Notes under the pieces: model-generated
The model's input: only the letters and a program-made list of their open reading frames with translations
What the model was told of the DNA's origin: nothing
The model's database searches: none
From: Sipunculus nudus
Taxonomy: Eukaryota > Annelida > Sipuncula > Golfingiida > Sipunculidae
Direction of reading: 5' to 3'
Length of the DNA stretch: 64,000 nucleotides
Assembly (NCBI GenBank): GCA_026874595.1
Contig: CM049311.1
Coordinates: 8,035,676-8,099,675 of the forward strand
Translations under genes and position numbers: made by a program
Shown: positions 12,738 through 25,150 of the stretch, one piece after another
Layout: each line of letters opens with the position of its first letter
How positions within the stretch are numbered: position 1 is the first letter of the stretch

Positions 12738-13639
12738 GCGCGGCCCCCCGTTGAGCTGCAAAATCTCTAATTTTATCTTATTTCCGATTTTCGTGATTAA
12801 TTTTCGTTTTTTTTTATATTTCTTATTATTAATAGGCAAATAAACTTTATTTAAGTTATCTGCAGTTACAATTACTTTCAAATTTATTAGTTGAGTATAA
12901 GGACATTTACGGACAGCTGCAGAACAACTGCAGATCGATCGAGCACCGGGCCCTGGTTGGGGTAGACCGTGAACAATCTTACGGCTCCTCTGGTGATACT
13001 GGTACTCAAATTCGCGATCTGTGTTGAGCTCTTAGGAGTCCTGCGTGCTGTCGAGACAACGGAAACCGGTAAAATGCGAAGTTTTACATAATAATTCAGC
13101 TTATCAGTTATTTCACCACGAGCATTACATTTAAAAGATAATATTTTGATAGTTACAAACGTGATTGCGCTTTTATATGTTGAAGAAATATAAATATTAA
13201 TTTTTTTGAATCTCTCTACAGTTTGATTACATAACGCAAAGACATAAGGGAAACGTTTTCAGGAACAGGAAATCCTCATTTTTTGTGAAAATTGCCTCCA
13301 AATGTCCTCTATACATTGTGTATTAAAAAATTTCCCAATATGTGAGGGGTAAACCCCCTCCCATAACTTCCCCATACATGTACCCGTAACTAGGCTTAAA
13401 TATACCATGGTTCATAACTGAAAATAAAAATATATATATTTTCATATACTTCAATATATAAAGTATAGTAAAAATTATAATAATAATAATAATATACATT
13501 TATATACTTGTATATATAACCGTTTTCATATTACCCATTCATGCATATTAGCGCCCCCCCCCCCCCCCCCCTTTTCGAATTTCTTGATCCGCCACTGATG
13601 ATGGCCCCCTCCCCTCCCTCAATCCTGGCTACGCCCCTG

Positions 13640-14456
13640 AAAAAGCACTGAACCAAAACCATTTGAACAAACTTAAATTATCAACATCTGAGGATAATTA
13701 ATGGGTGAGATTTAAGAATTTGGCCCAGTGGTTTTTGAGAAGAAGATCTTTGTAGCCACTGAGCTAAAATGGGCTGTTATGGCATATGACTAAATTCAGC
13801 TTCCCATAACTTGGCCAAAAAACACTGAAAAGAGACAATTTGAACAAACTTCAGAAAGCACTACCCTAGGATCATTTCTGTGCGATATTAAACATTTTGG
13901 CCATATGGTTTCAGTGAAGAAGTTTTTTGTAGCCCTCAGTGTGTTACAGGCACTGATGACCCCGTACAAGAAAGGCCGATGCAGGTGGCGCCACCAATAC
14001 CTCAATTTCAGATATGACCTATGAGACCAACATTGGCATTAAATTTGGTGATGATAGCTCTAGCCGCTCCTGAGATTTAAATTTTAATATGCTTTTTTGC
14101 ACAGTTAACAAAGTTCAACCATCTGTAACTCTGCCAAAAATCACTGAACTGGAACCATTCGAACAAACTTAAGAAAGATTGTTCCAGGGATCATTTCTGT
14201 GAAATATTGGACAATTTGGCTGGACAGTTTCGAAGAAGAAGATTTTTAAAGCTTTTTTAGCTTTTTCCCTATAAAATTTAAGAAAATGCAGTTAGAAAAA
14301 AAAATAAACAAAATCCGATACAGTTTTTTGGATGACTGATCGTTTGCAAAAAATTTGGTGATGCTAGCTCCCGCCGTTTTTGAGATAGCTATGGTTAACG
14401 TACAGACGACGCACGACGGACGACGCCGCACCATCGCATAAGCTCACAGGTTCGCT
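13640..14456 (+). repeat. Family E repeat, right part
   Basis: About three diverged units of roughly 300 bp carry the phrase CCAAAAAxCACTGAA plus ACAAACTT. A perfect palindrome GGTGGCGCCACC lies at 13984-13995, with AAATCTCA on the minus strand starting 83 bp away at 14078. The end is a GACGACGCACGACGGACGAC tract followed by AAGCTCACAGGTTCGCT, the same layout as the other families. Confidence 0.65.
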
Positions 14457-14954
14457 AATAATAAATGAAATAACCTGACTGATGGATTAATAAAGTAAAA
14501 TATAGTGGTTTATTATCTATTTATTTAGGAGGGGTTGAAAATTGCGATATATCTGAGCAAATATGAATGCAATGACAGCAGGAATAAGCAGTAGTAGAAT
14601 GATGAATAGGTTATTTGAAGGATCTATAGTGTATGGAAGTCTGCAAGATTTCAATTTGACAGATATGATGTTATGATTTACTATGCTGATGAGGGGATTT
14701 ATGAATTTGTGACTGTATGACACAATATCTCTTCAGTCTTGACATTGTACATTATTTTGATGCCCACTATGTCTACATATTACACAATATTGACATAATT
14801 TCTGGCAGGTACCTATGGACGAATAGTTATACAAAATATTAAAGTATGAATATATCTGATTCATCTTGTTCTTGTTTACTGAGGCTGACATTGGGATGGG
14901 GTTCAGAGAAGGGAACAGTGAGGGCAGCTATGAGGTGGATGGAGAGAGAGAGAG

Positions 14955-14994
<40 letters not shown>

Positions 14995-15851
14995 GAGGTG
15001 GAGCATTCAACAGTACTTAAACACCTGGAAGGTTAAAATCTAAAATATTATGAAAAGATCGAAAAAGGTATTCTTTTTGAAGAAATTGTTGAAAATAATA
15101 TTTCGAGATCTGGCCATGTGTTTCCATTGGTTACCTCTTTGATAAGCTGTTGACAGTTCAACAGTTTACAGATTTGTTTAATGAGATCCAATTATTTTAA
15201 TAAACCTATTTTCTATTTTATCATATGTATACAGTAGCCATAAAGTCCCAACCAGGTGGAAGGATTGACAGGGGGAGGGAGTTATGATGTGAGTTACAAC
15301 GCCTCAGTCTTTCTGTATATATTATCTTTAATTATCAATTTTTTTGGAATAGCAATAGAACTATTGTTCACAGTGCCAAAGAGCAAGGACTCTATGGGGT
15401 GGGGGAAGGAGATGGTGGGAATTACAGCACCCTTGCATATTCATACAGGATATTAAATTTAATTCAAGTGCTTACAGAGAAAAATGTTTATTCATAATTA
15501 TTAAATATTTAAGCAGGCAGAAAGATAGAGAAACAAAGCAAATCATTTTAATTCCCATTCTACTAAGCCAGCAAAAATTAACAATATTTGCCTTTATTCC
15601 TTTTTTTAATACATCATTTTTTCCAGGTTTAAAAATGTAACTACACATTTACAGTATAACATATATATATATGAATATTTCAGTTGATTCACATTTCTAA
15701 ATTGCTTCAACATTCATAGCTAATTATTCTGGTTTATGGTACCTGTCAACAGAATGGGGTGCAGGGAGAATTGGAGGCTTAGGGGTGAGAGAGAATGGGA
15801 CATAAAGAGAGAGAGAAAGAGAGAGTGAGCTAGACTGTCATGGAGAGAGAG

Positions 15852-15893
<42 letters not shown>

Positions 15894-17997
15894 AGACTGC
15901 CAGAGAGAGAGAGGGAGGCTCTCTGGTAATTACTGCCTGACCCAGCCTGACCCAGATAATCAGAGAGGCAGTGGCTAGGTCAGAAGTTGAACCAGTTATG
16001 TAATACTGCCCAAGCACACATTTCACTGGCTTGATGAAAGCAATCAAGACATGGTGTTTGAAACTTAAATGACATCTACAGTTTTTGATCAATTGGTTTA
16101 AAATTTCAGATTTTAACAGATGAAATGCTTATGTGTACATGCTGTGAAAAATAAATCCACAGCACTAACACTAGTAACAGGAAATAAATGTCCACTATAA
16201 GTCATGTTAATTATCATGCATGCTTTTTACAAAGGAGTTAACTGTTATTCAATAATTTCAGGTTGCCCATAGCCAAAAGTACCACTAGCACAAATGATAT
16301 GAGAGTTAAACTATTTATTAAAAATAAATTGGAATTATTGGACAAAATATAATTTTAATTACAAATTTTTAACAGTAACATTTGAAAAGATTTCTTTTAA
16401 TAATATAATTGAAATAAATGATTAAAATGAAATTATAAAATATATTCATGAATGCATTAATGAGTATATTTTGAAAGTATTTGCACTCAAATTCTTTCTT
16501 TTTACCTGTATTAGAATTTGTATTAATTTTCATTATTGAACTATTGAATTTTTTTAATCATATTTGAATACACTCAAGGTCTCATATTTATTCAGTTTCA
16601 GTCGAACGAAACTGTTGAGAAGCCAGAATATACAAATTTCACAAATTTTAATTATGATTGTCACTACCTGGTTTTATGGCTTGGATTTATAAAAAAAATA
16701 TTATATTCATTTTGAATACTTTCACATCACTGTCAAGACACTTATGACAATTATTAACATTATAGAGATCATAATGAGAACTTGTCTCTAAGACCTGATA
16801 TTTTATCACATTTAAAAAATTTTATTTTTTTTTAATTTGTATCAGAAAAAAAGAAAATAATCTCTACTACGAAACTAATACATGTGTTCAAAATAACCCA
16901 AGGATCAAAACAAACCAATATATTATACAAGGAGCAAAGTTGGGAATGTTTAATTTTGTTAACTGAAATAAAGATATCAGAAATATAAATTTTGATTATT
17001 AACCCAGTATCATGTAACAGCTTATACAGCCATGAGTCTGAATGTTATTATTCAAACATATTGACATCTTAAATGAGCACTTGTCTGAGTAATTTTTAAA
17101 ATTTTTGACATATTTCATTTTTTTAATTTTGTAATAAAAAAACCCCAACAAATTAAACACCTGGAAAAGACCTGGAAATTTAGAATATTTAATATGATCA
17201 AATGCATCCTTGTCTATCATTAACTTGCTTCACATAATCCCTTATAGTAAACAACAATTTTATTTAATTATTTACTTTTCATTTTTATGATTGAAATTAA
17301 AAAATACCCAATGGTGACTGCATGGTGTCATTTGAAATATATTTTCAGCAATCCATGAAAGATCCATAAAACATCAGTAATTGCAAGGTCCCTCTTACTT
17401 ATTAACCATAAAATCCTTTTCCCCTTATTTTTCTTAGGGTTGTTATTGTAAACCGATAATTTTTTTTAATTATTGTTTATTGTTATGTTTTTGGCCAAAC
17501 AATTACAAGAGGAGAGGGGTTGAATAGCTATATCCAGCTGAGGCCACCCAAGAGCTGGCTGGCTGCAGTATATGCCTCGCTTCAAGCATGAAAGGTCAAT
17601 ATGGGGACATATAGAGAGGCAGCCTAGGTGTGACATGGTCTCATAAAAATGTAATAAAAGCTACAGTTTTAGGTCAATTCCTTTCAAATGTCAGAATTTA
17701 GAAGCTGAAATCCTTACGTGTGCATGATATGAAAATTAAACCAACAGTACTTACAGAGAATAAACGTGCCATGCCCAAAATTTGGCAAAATTTTAGGTAC
17801 TGATTTCATATTTATGCAAATAACTTATAAAATTTGAAATTCAGATCCAATTTTCGGTATACAATTGAATCTTGATTAAATGGAGTTATATCCCTGAAAA
17901 GAAGTATCTAGCCATTCTTATGTTAAGTGAGTAAATATATTTCCTGATTTTTTATGAGGTGCATTATGTTCCGGCCCATGACTTCAACTAACTACGC
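14457..17997 (-). repeat. Long interspersed repeat, copy a (left of Ty3 insertion; left border uncertain)
   Basis: AT-rich non-coding sequence that matches 28.8-30.4 kb in the same orientation and 61.9-64.0 kb in reverse. For example, the stretch around 15920-15960 (CTGGTAATTACTGCCTGACC) is the reverse complement of 63600-63645. It contains (GA)n tracts at about 14940-14995 and 15795-15890. It ends at ACGC (17994-17997), where the Ty3 element entered; the text resumes at 27173. Confidence 0.65.
17994..17997. repeat. Target-site duplication ACGC (left)
   Basis: Matches ACGC at 27169-27172 directly after the 3' LTR. Confidence 0.85.
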
Positions 17998-18375
17998 TGT
18001 AACTGCCCGCCTGTTTCCACCCTGGGTGGAGTATCACCTTATCTGGGTGATCATTAACCTGGTTACTGTATGGGGGTCAGTGACCTTTTTCCGCAGTCCA
18101 GCACACACGTGGTGAAGGCCAGTCGGGTTTGGGCTTCCAGCTGATGCAGAAGAGTTGGTTTGCTGATTCAGAGCGCCATCTTCTGTACATCCAGGAGTCA
18201 GCCTTGGCAACCTTGGTATGTGCTTTATCCCTTGTACTTAAGACCATATGCAGTTTGATAATTGTTAAAGTTTTTAGTTGTGTTTATAACCCTATATATT
18301 TGTTGTGGTTCTTTGAATTACCCAGCCAGATAGAAAAAACGAAAATCCTGTCCTCAGAATTGGAAATCCCCTACA
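17998..18375 (+). repeat. 5' LTR (378 bp)
   Basis: Same length as the 3' LTR at 26791-27168. By eye I count about nine mismatches, roughly 2.4 percent. The shared text CTATATATTTG near 18290 could serve as a TATA element. The frame at 18129-18389 is not a gene. Confidence 0.93.
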
Positions 18376-18377
18376 AC

Positions 18378-18392
18378 TGGCGAGCATAAACC
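18378..18392 (+). promoter_or_regulatory. tRNA primer-binding site
   Basis: TGGCGAGCATAAACC begins two bases after the 5' LTR. The leading TGG pairs with the CCA end of a tRNA. The priming tRNA cannot be named from this sequence alone. Confidence 0.7.
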
Positions 18393-19433
18393 TTTATGCG
18401 CACGTGAAATTTGCGCTAGGAAACGAACCCTGGTTGAGAAATTGCTTTGTTCAGGTTAATTCTGGATATCCAACATCACAATATACTGTGTACACTCTGT
18501 CTATTGGTAATCTGAAGAACCACACACTTGATTTTCATAGGTGATACATTTATTTAACAATTCTTTGTGCTTTGATCATCTATAATACAAACTATAAAAG
18601 AAGGAAAACTAATTTTGTAACATTAATAAATAGATAAAGGTTATAATAAAATAAAAGAAGTTATAAAATACATTTTTTTCTCAAATTAATTTTATATAGT
18701 TGCACAAAGGGAAAGTTCATTTCAGATTAGATTTCAGTAATCATACACTTATTTGCTCATACCTTTTATCATAAATATCATAAATATATATCATATTCAT
18801 AAATTTACAAATTCATACTTAAAAGAAAAAAAATTTAGCTTACTTAAAGAATCACTACTATTGCACCTAAAAAGAATATCCATCCGTAATAAACCAATAT
18901 CCCTGTTAAATTAACATCTTTTTATAGCCCTGAGAGGGCTCATATAAAATCTTAACATTAGCACACAAGAACAAACCAGATGCAGATGTCATATCACCAT
19001 GCTGAACTGAACTTTGGACACCCAGCCCCTGCTGCCTCTTGGCTCAAGGGCCGACTTTGGATGTAAATCCCTCTGCATACATACTGCTAGATAAAATTAC
19101 CTTAGTCCACCGTGCTTAGTAGCCAACAGGCCACTGCTATAAATGCCCTTGTGACCTCATATTTAACGGCCAGTGACTGACTTGTTATATATATCCATCC
19201 ACTTGACTTTAATAATTGGTAAACAAACAAATGAATAAACAATACCAAAAAAAAATAAATAAATAAAAATTAAATAAATAAAATAAAGCAGACAAACATC
19301 CAACAAATTTTTAGTTCACTTATCTTTATCTCCCATTAAATTTTCTTGTGAACAGCATTGCTTTTTACAAATTTTTAGAATATTATGGTTTTATTCACTT
19401 GATTAGCAGAGAGTATTACACTTAACAGTTCTA
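18393..19433 (+). other. Ty3 untranslated leader, left part
   Basis: AT-rich, without a recognisable frame. It is interrupted at 19448 by the LINE and resumes at 21097. Confidence 0.6.
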
Positions 19434-19448
19434 GAGAATTTCACTATC
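19434..19448. repeat. LINE target-site duplication (left)
   Basis: GAGAATTTCACTATC here matches GAGAATTTCACTACC at 21082-21096 with one mismatch. Confidence 0.85.
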
Positions 19449-19730
19449 TTTTTTTTTTTATTATTGTGAAAATAATACATAACATACATACATGCAACAT
19501 ATATAATACATTACATAGATACATGACGTAACAAATTACAAAACAATAACAAATGAATCCAGAACGTGTTATACATTATGTAAATGAGATGGAAAAACAA
19601 GTTTATAATAACAAAGTATAATATTATTATCATAAAAGTTTTACATCTGCCAGGTTGCAGTTTACTTTTTTTGTCCATGTTTGTTAATAGAATAAAAGTG
19701 ATACATACATAAAAAAATAACAAAATACTG

Positions 19731-20240
19731 TTATGTCTTTAAGATGCAAACAAGGTTGGACCATTTATTATTATGTTGGTTGAGTTTTCCTCTTTTGATT
19801 GCTATCATTCTTTCTATTAAATATATTTCCTTTATGAATTGCAAAAAAAAGTCTGGTTTCTTATTGTAACATCTGCAATTATATATATATTTCTTTACAA
19901 CAAGAGAAAGCATATTCAGCCAAACATATTTACTGTTACCAAGTAGCACATTGCCATTTGATGGTTTAATGGTCACTGTGTTTGAAGATTTCGCATTTAA
20001 GGTTCTCCAAATGTCCGTCCACAGTATCACTGTAAATGGGCATTCGCAAAAAATGTGTGCAAAAGTTTCATCTTCTTCTTTACAGAAGGTGCATTTGCTT
20101 GTATCAATAATACGTATTTTATGTAGAAATGGGTTTAATGTAAGTTTTCTATGTAATATATAATATTGGAACATTCGTAATTTTGATGATATTGTGGTTT
20201 TATAAAGTTTGGAGAAACCCTGGTAGACATTGTCTTCCAA
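19731..20240 (-). pseudogene. LINE C-terminal fragment, zinc-binding knuckle region
   Basis: A 169-codon frame containing CTFCKEEDETFAHIFCECPF. The Cys-x2-Cys and His-x3-Cys spacing is that of the zinc-binding domain following the reverse transcriptase in many LINEs (zf-RVT-like). It overlaps the end of the frame at 20200-20631 in another phase. About 280 bp of A/T-rich 3' untranslated sequence and a poly-A tail follow. Confidence 0.78.
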
Positions 20241-20631
20241 GATGTTTAATTCGTCTGACCATTTTTTTAATGCTTTTTTCAGGTTTAACTATATGCTTGT
20301 TAACAATACTATTGTATATCTGTTTTGTATTTTCTTTGTTTAAAAATTCTTTTAAATTAATGTCTAATTCTATTGGTGCTAGCATATCTTTATCATACCC
20401 TTGGATAATTAGTTTCCACTTGTTTGGTATTGCTTTTAGTAAACTAGCATAACTGAGAAAATCAATTTTACATCTGTATTTATTACATATTTCTTTATAA
20501 CTCATGAACTGTAAGTTTGTTTGTTTGAACAGATCTTTAATGTATAAAATTCCACTGTTATACAGATTTTTATATAGTAACGTTTTGTTTTGTACTTTTA
20601 TATGAGAATTAAACCAAATACATTGCGACAA
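20200..20631 (-). pseudogene. LINE reverse transcriptase C-terminal fragment, part 1
   Basis: A 143-codon open stretch reading WFNSHIKVQNKTLLYKNLYN then IYIKDLF, wording typical of the thumb and downstream region of L1/Tx1 LINE proteins. It is frameshifted relative to the upstream remnant at 20640-21081 and to the downstream frame at 19731-20240. It does not encode an intact enzyme, because the catalytic palm lies in the truncated part. Confidence 0.75.
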
Positions 20632-21081
20632 GATATCTTCATATGAATCTGGGTTATAATAATTATAGTCACACTAATAATTCATAGTTTCCTCCCAGAA
20701 AGATGCAAGGTGCATTACAAGTCATTATATCTTTAACATCTTCACATGCTAAGTTACAGTTGAATGATGCCTCTCTAAGTTTATAAAATCCGAAGACTGT
20801 TTTTCTCCAAGAATTCTGTGGGTTTTTATTTAGCAATCGTTTAATCCATGTTAATTTTAGTGCGGCGTTTTTGAAGAAATATGAAACATACTTAAACCCC
20901 CTTTTTCCACAGTTGCAATTAATGTTTGTCTTTTTATTAAATCTGCTCGTTTACCCCATATAAATTTATAAAGACGAGTTTCTATTTGTTTCATAAAGGC
21001 TCTAGAAGGGGTATGTAACACTGATAAATGATATATTTATTGTGAAAGTACACAAGTTTTAAGTAAATTAATTTTGCCGAG

Positions 21082-21096
21082 GAGAATTTCACTACC
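21082..21096. repeat. LINE target-site duplication (right)
   Basis: GAGAATTTCACTACC, partner of 19434-19448. Confidence 0.85.
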
Positions 21097-21129
21097 TGCA
21101 ACTAGGTACAAGCCACTGTAAACAACAAC

Positions 21130-22269
21130 ATGTCTGACACACGTGAAGACCTTACTCGGGCCTCAAATAAGGTTCAAACCACCAGTACATTACTCGATCT
21201 TCAATTCAATCTTGATGGAACAATAGGCAGAATCGGCCATTGTGCCTACAGTAATGCAGGACAAATCAGACATTATGCTGAACAAATAAAACAGGCTGCC
21301 ATTGATTTAGACAATGATAACAATCTTGTCAAATCAGTGATTCGATCCACTTTAGTTGGCAAAGTCGCAAAGTCTGTTGAATGTTTCATGTTGAGAAAAT
21401 CAAAAACAGATGAAAAGGGAAAGGTTACGCAAAATGTAACTTGGCAGGAAGTTATCCAACATATTAAGTTCACTTTTCTGCCACCTAACGACATGGATCA
21501 CCTCAAAAACAGACTGACCAAGCTCAGACAGAAATCACAAACAATGCTAGAGGAGCATAATGACACCTTCATACAACTGGTGGTAGAATTGTATGGAAAT
21601 ACCATCCCCGCTGACAAAAATAAGGAAATTGTAGAACACTATGCACGCAGTCTGAGAAGTACTGCTGCAGCAAGGGCAGCCCTCAAATGCAAGGATATAG
21701 GTGAGGCCATGCAAACTGCCAGAAACCTGATGCATGATGACTTAGCTTTTCAGAAACTCGGAAGAGACCCTGAAACTGACATGAAATACAAAACCCCTAG
21801 GGACATAGATCTCATTAATAAGCATTTCCATCATCCTTTTGATACAAAAACAGCACACAGAAAACAACAGCCTTACATGAGATATACACAGAATAACAGA
21901 CCAGTCTGTTATTACGGCTCCACAGTAGGACATATGAGTAATCAGTCCTATAACCTGAAGAGAAAAAATGCTCGGGGCCAAAGGGCCCCTTGGGCCCAAG
22001 AGGGCCAAACGTGGACTAGTAAACCACCCCAAACACACAAACAACAAGCATCACAACAAGTGAACAGAAGTCAAAAGGGTGCCAATGATCAACATAATTG
22101 GTATATTGAACCAATGGTCAGTCATGTTCAGAAATCTGGTCAGCAAGTTCATGCTGTACAACCCATTGCACAAAAATTTGTCGACCCCCCTCGAGAAATT
22201 TCCCATGATGGTTATACATATACTTTGAACAAACCCACCCACCGGCCTCACAGTCATTTAAACTGGTAA
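21130..22269 (+). pseudogene. Ty3 gag (379 codons, knuckle degenerate)
   Basis: Gag polyprotein of the Ty3 element, which would form the particle shell and bind RNA. The start is the first ATG after the leader (ACAACATGTCTGA). Residues about 60-210 are helical and capsid-like. At about residue 261 a nucleocapsid-type knuckle is recognisable by its Cys, Gly-His and spacing, but two of the three expected cysteine positions hold glycine and serine. A basic, Gln-rich tail follows. The frame ends in a stop just before the protease remnant. The long open frame suggests fairly recent activity. Confidence 0.85.
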
Positions 22270-22440
22270 GGGCCGCATCACGACATCCCCCCCCCCCATG
22301 GGCTCCAGTCCGTCACGGGCAATAAGCTTGTAGTGACTGGTATAACCTATGTGTTATTCTCATATCTTGACACTAGGTTACGCCTATTCGTGGTACCAGA
22401 CTTACCACATGATCTTATCTTAGGGAGTGACGTACTGAAC
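22270..22440 (+). pseudogene. Ty3 protease remnant
   Basis: The second half of a retropepsin fold is readable from about 22310 (VTGNKLVVTG, then PDLPHDLILGSD near 22405, the Ile-Leu-Gly-x-Asp motif). The usual catalytic Asp-Thr/Ser-Gly signature is not found upstream. A stop, a frame change and an 11-base poly-C run (near 22287) lie at the gag-protease junction. The enzyme is inactive as read. Confidence 0.7.
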
Positions 22441-23058
22441 AGCGGCTGTGCCGACCTTGACCTTGAAAAAGATACCTTGACATGGTATCGTCGTGTGTTT
22501 AAGATTACACATGAATACGTGGGAACATCAACTAAAATCTTCATCACAAGGCCGTGTTATGCAGATGCAGATTTAGATCACGTCCTGAGACAGTTTAGTG
22601 ATGTGTTCGCCTCATCAGAGGAGAAAATGTCCATTTCAAGTCTACCGCCATTAAAAGTTAGAACAAATGGGACAATTACATCACTCCCACCTGATAGGGT
22701 TCCCCTGGCAAAGAAAAAGGTGCTTGACCAGGAAGTACAAAGACTACTGAAAGAAGGGAACATTAGACCAAGTAGGTCACCCTATAGTAGTCCTGTGTCC
22801 CTGGTAGACAAACCGGATGGTTCAGTTCGGCTGGTAGTCGACTACCGGAAGGTCAACCAGACAATCCAGGCAGACAAGTTCCCCCTCCCACGCTTGTCTG
22901 ATATTTTTGATGATTTACAGGGTGCCACAATATTTTCCACCCTTGATTTGAAGTCAGAGTACCACCAGTTAGCAATGCATCCTGACAGCATACCCCTGAC
23001 AGCAATGGCGACACCTAGCGGACTCTATGAGTTTGTCCGTTGCCCGTTTGGCCTTTAA
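22333..23058 (+). pseudogene. Ty3 reverse transcriptase, N-terminal half, ends at in-frame stop
   Basis: The frame covers the end of the protease and the first reverse transcriptase motifs: GNIRPSRSPYSSPVSLVDKP, then VRLVVDYRKVNQ, FPLPRLSDIFDDL and the first palm motif FSTLDLKSEYHQ. A TAA at 23056-23058 interrupts the domain just after CPFGL. The frame continues without shift at 23059, so this is a single premature stop. Confidence 0.88.
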
Positions 23059-24309
23059 GTGGCGCCCTCTGCATTCCAAAGAGCCATAAGTTGGGCCCTC
23101 AAAGAAGCTGTGTTAGACAATTGTGCCCGTGTCTACATAGATGACATTGTGGTCTTCAGTAAAAGCAGAGAGGAACATGTGCAACACTTGCAGAAGGTAT
23201 TTCGTTGTCTTCAACGGTATAACCTAAAACTCAAGGCCTCAAAATGCAATTTTGCTAAACCAGCAGTAAAACTTCTGGGTCACATTATATCAGCAGAAGG
23301 AACACTGCCAGATCCAGAAAAGACTGAAGCCATAAGGAACATGGCAGCACCCACAAATGTTAAAGGTGTTCGCAGCCTGCTAGGCACCTGTGGGTTTTAC
23401 AGGCAATTCGTAAAGAATTATGCCGAAATTGCAGCACCCCTGGTTGCATTAACAAAGAAACATGCTAAATTCCACTGGGGCCAAGACCACGAAGCGGCCT
23501 TCCAAAAATTGATAGACCTGCTTGTCTCACCTCAGGTGATGGCCTTTCCAGATCCCGAAAAGCCTTACCACCTGTACACTGATGCGTCAAATGTGGCAGT
23601 AGGCGCAGTGCTGGTCCAGCTGGATGACAATAACACAGAAAGAGTTATTGAGTATGTGTCACACATACTTAATCCAGCGCAGCGTAATTATTCTACCATC
23701 GAGCGTGAAGGCCTGGCTGTCATGGTAGCCCTTACAAAGCTAAGGCACTACCTCCTGGGTAGCCAGTTTACACTCTACACTGACCACAGACCCTTGCACA
23801 GTTTGTTTACCTCAAAGATAAATAACACAAGGGTTCAGCGCTGGGCACTGACACTGGCAGAGTTCTCTCCTAAAATTGTGTATAGAAAGGGCTGCCTGAA
23901 TGTAAAAGCTGATATGTTGTCCAGACTGCACAATTCAAAGCTGATTCCACCAGTGCCAGAGCCACCAGTCATAGCCTGTGTATCCCTGGGAGCAGTAGAA
24001 ATGATAGACCTCATGGAAGACAGTGAAGCTGAGGATCTAATTCCTGTTACAGCACGACATGTGTATGATGACATCGATTTGGATGCCATTATCGAGGCAC
24101 AAACATTACAGTTCCCAACACTGAAACGGAAAGCTCAGAAGGGCCATCCGTATCTCACACTGATCGATGGGGCACTCTTTAATTTGAGGCCACCGTACAA
24201 GGGGGCGCCACAGTACCCGAGGCTTGTTATGCCACCTCCTTACCAAGAAAAAGTCATAAAAAATGCACATCTTCAGCTTGGCCATCAAAACAATGCACAG
24301 GGTGAATGA
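23059..24309 (+). pseudogene. Ty3 reverse transcriptase C-terminal half plus RNase H
   Basis: Continues in the same frame as the upstream part. The catalytic palm motif YIDDIVVFS is at about residues 26-34. Connection and RNase H domains follow: LYTDASNVAVGAVL, YSTIEREGLAV and LYTDHRPLHSL carry the acidic RNase H residues. The last part enters the integrase zinc-binding domain (HLQLGH) and stops at 24309 because of a frameshift; the integrase continues in another frame from about 24263. Confidence 0.9.
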
Positions 24310-25150
24310 AGCGTACATGTTTCCTGGACTGAAAAAATCTGTACAACGGGTCATCCACAACTGCCCAAACTGCACCTTGCAGAGGACACCCAGAGACAGA
24401 GTGGCTATTCAGAAAATGCCTGTGCCATCACAGTGTTTCCAATTCATCTCCTGTGACCTAATAGGCCCATTTGTTGCCAGTGAGAACGACAACAAATATG
24501 TCCTCACAGTCACTGACCACCTTAGTTCATTCTTTGAGGTATTCCCTCTCCCTGACAAAACATGTAAGTCTGTATGGACAGCCCTACACCAGCAATATTT
24601 TGCTCGGTATGGCACTCCTAGGACTATCCTCACAGATAATGGCCTAGAATTTAATGCTACAGCTTGGGATAAATACCTTAAAGAACTGGGCATAGAACTC
24701 AGAAGGTCTGCGGCCTACCACCCGCAATCTAATGGGAAAATCGAACGAGTAAATCGGACAGTAAAAGAACTACTGTCCAGAATACTTGCAAATAACCCTG
24801 ACCAATGGGAGGCTGCCCTTAGTGATGTACAATGGGCTCATAACAGTTCCCGTAACGAGGCAACAGGCCAGTCCCCATATCTGGTTGTGTTTGGCAGACA
24901 CCCAAATGCTCCATTACGCCACATTGATCCCAATATGGCTTATACACTAAATGACAGAATACAGAGAATGCACAGCATCTGGCTTGAGACTCAAGCCCAC
25001 TTTCAAGCCAGCCGCGTACCTGACAGACTGAGATCTGAACGGCAGGCTAATGCGCCAATACTGGCGGACAAAACGGCAGTCCTATTAAAAGCTGAAAATC
25101 CTATGACATTTACTGCCAGATGTGACCCTCAGTGGGTAATTACAGAATAA
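24263..25150 (+). pseudogene. Ty3 integrase, frameshifted from RT
   Basis: Begins inside the zinc-binding domain (CPNCT gives the Cys pair). The DDE catalytic core is readable: CDLIGPF (first Asp), LTDNGLEF (second Asp), then SNGKIERVNRT (Glu), with conventional spacing. The segment after it (WAHNSSRNEATGQSPYLVVFGRHP) is the GPY/F-like region. A TAA at 25148-25150 ends the frame. The same phase then stays open to 25804 and encodes a zinc knuckle. Confidence 0.9.

Larger units (their letters stand above)
7151..13639. mobile_element. Composite insertion with 14-bp inverted ends, hAT-like
   Basis: The left end is CAGGGGCGTAGCCA at 7151 and the right end is its exact reverse complement, TGGCTACGCCCCTG, ending at 13639. 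The flanks are AAAAAG on both sides (AAAAAGCA if a CA was lost at the left junction). Joining the flanks restores the family E text, so this was an insertion. A CAGGGGCG-type end with a possible 8-bp duplication suggests the hAT superfamily; that is inference. No transposase is visible. A second left end at 12079 shows that the insertion is composite. Confidence 0.65.
19449..21081 (-). mobile_element. 5'-truncated LINE (L1/Tx1-like) nested in the Ty3 leader
   Basis: On the minus strand it ends in a poly-A tail, seen as poly-T at 19449-19459. It is bracketed by a 15-bp target duplication, so both borders are exact. Only the C-terminal part of a reverse transcriptase polyprotein remains, in several frames (for example KFIWGKR near 20955 and LKLTWIKRLL near 20850). 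The region after the polymerase, with a C-x2-C cysteine/histidine knuckle, resembles L1/Tx1-clade elements. Confidence 0.88.

Noticed and set aside
21273-24693. Minus-strand frames opposite gag and pol
   Set aside because: Antisense shadows of the Ty3 coding region.
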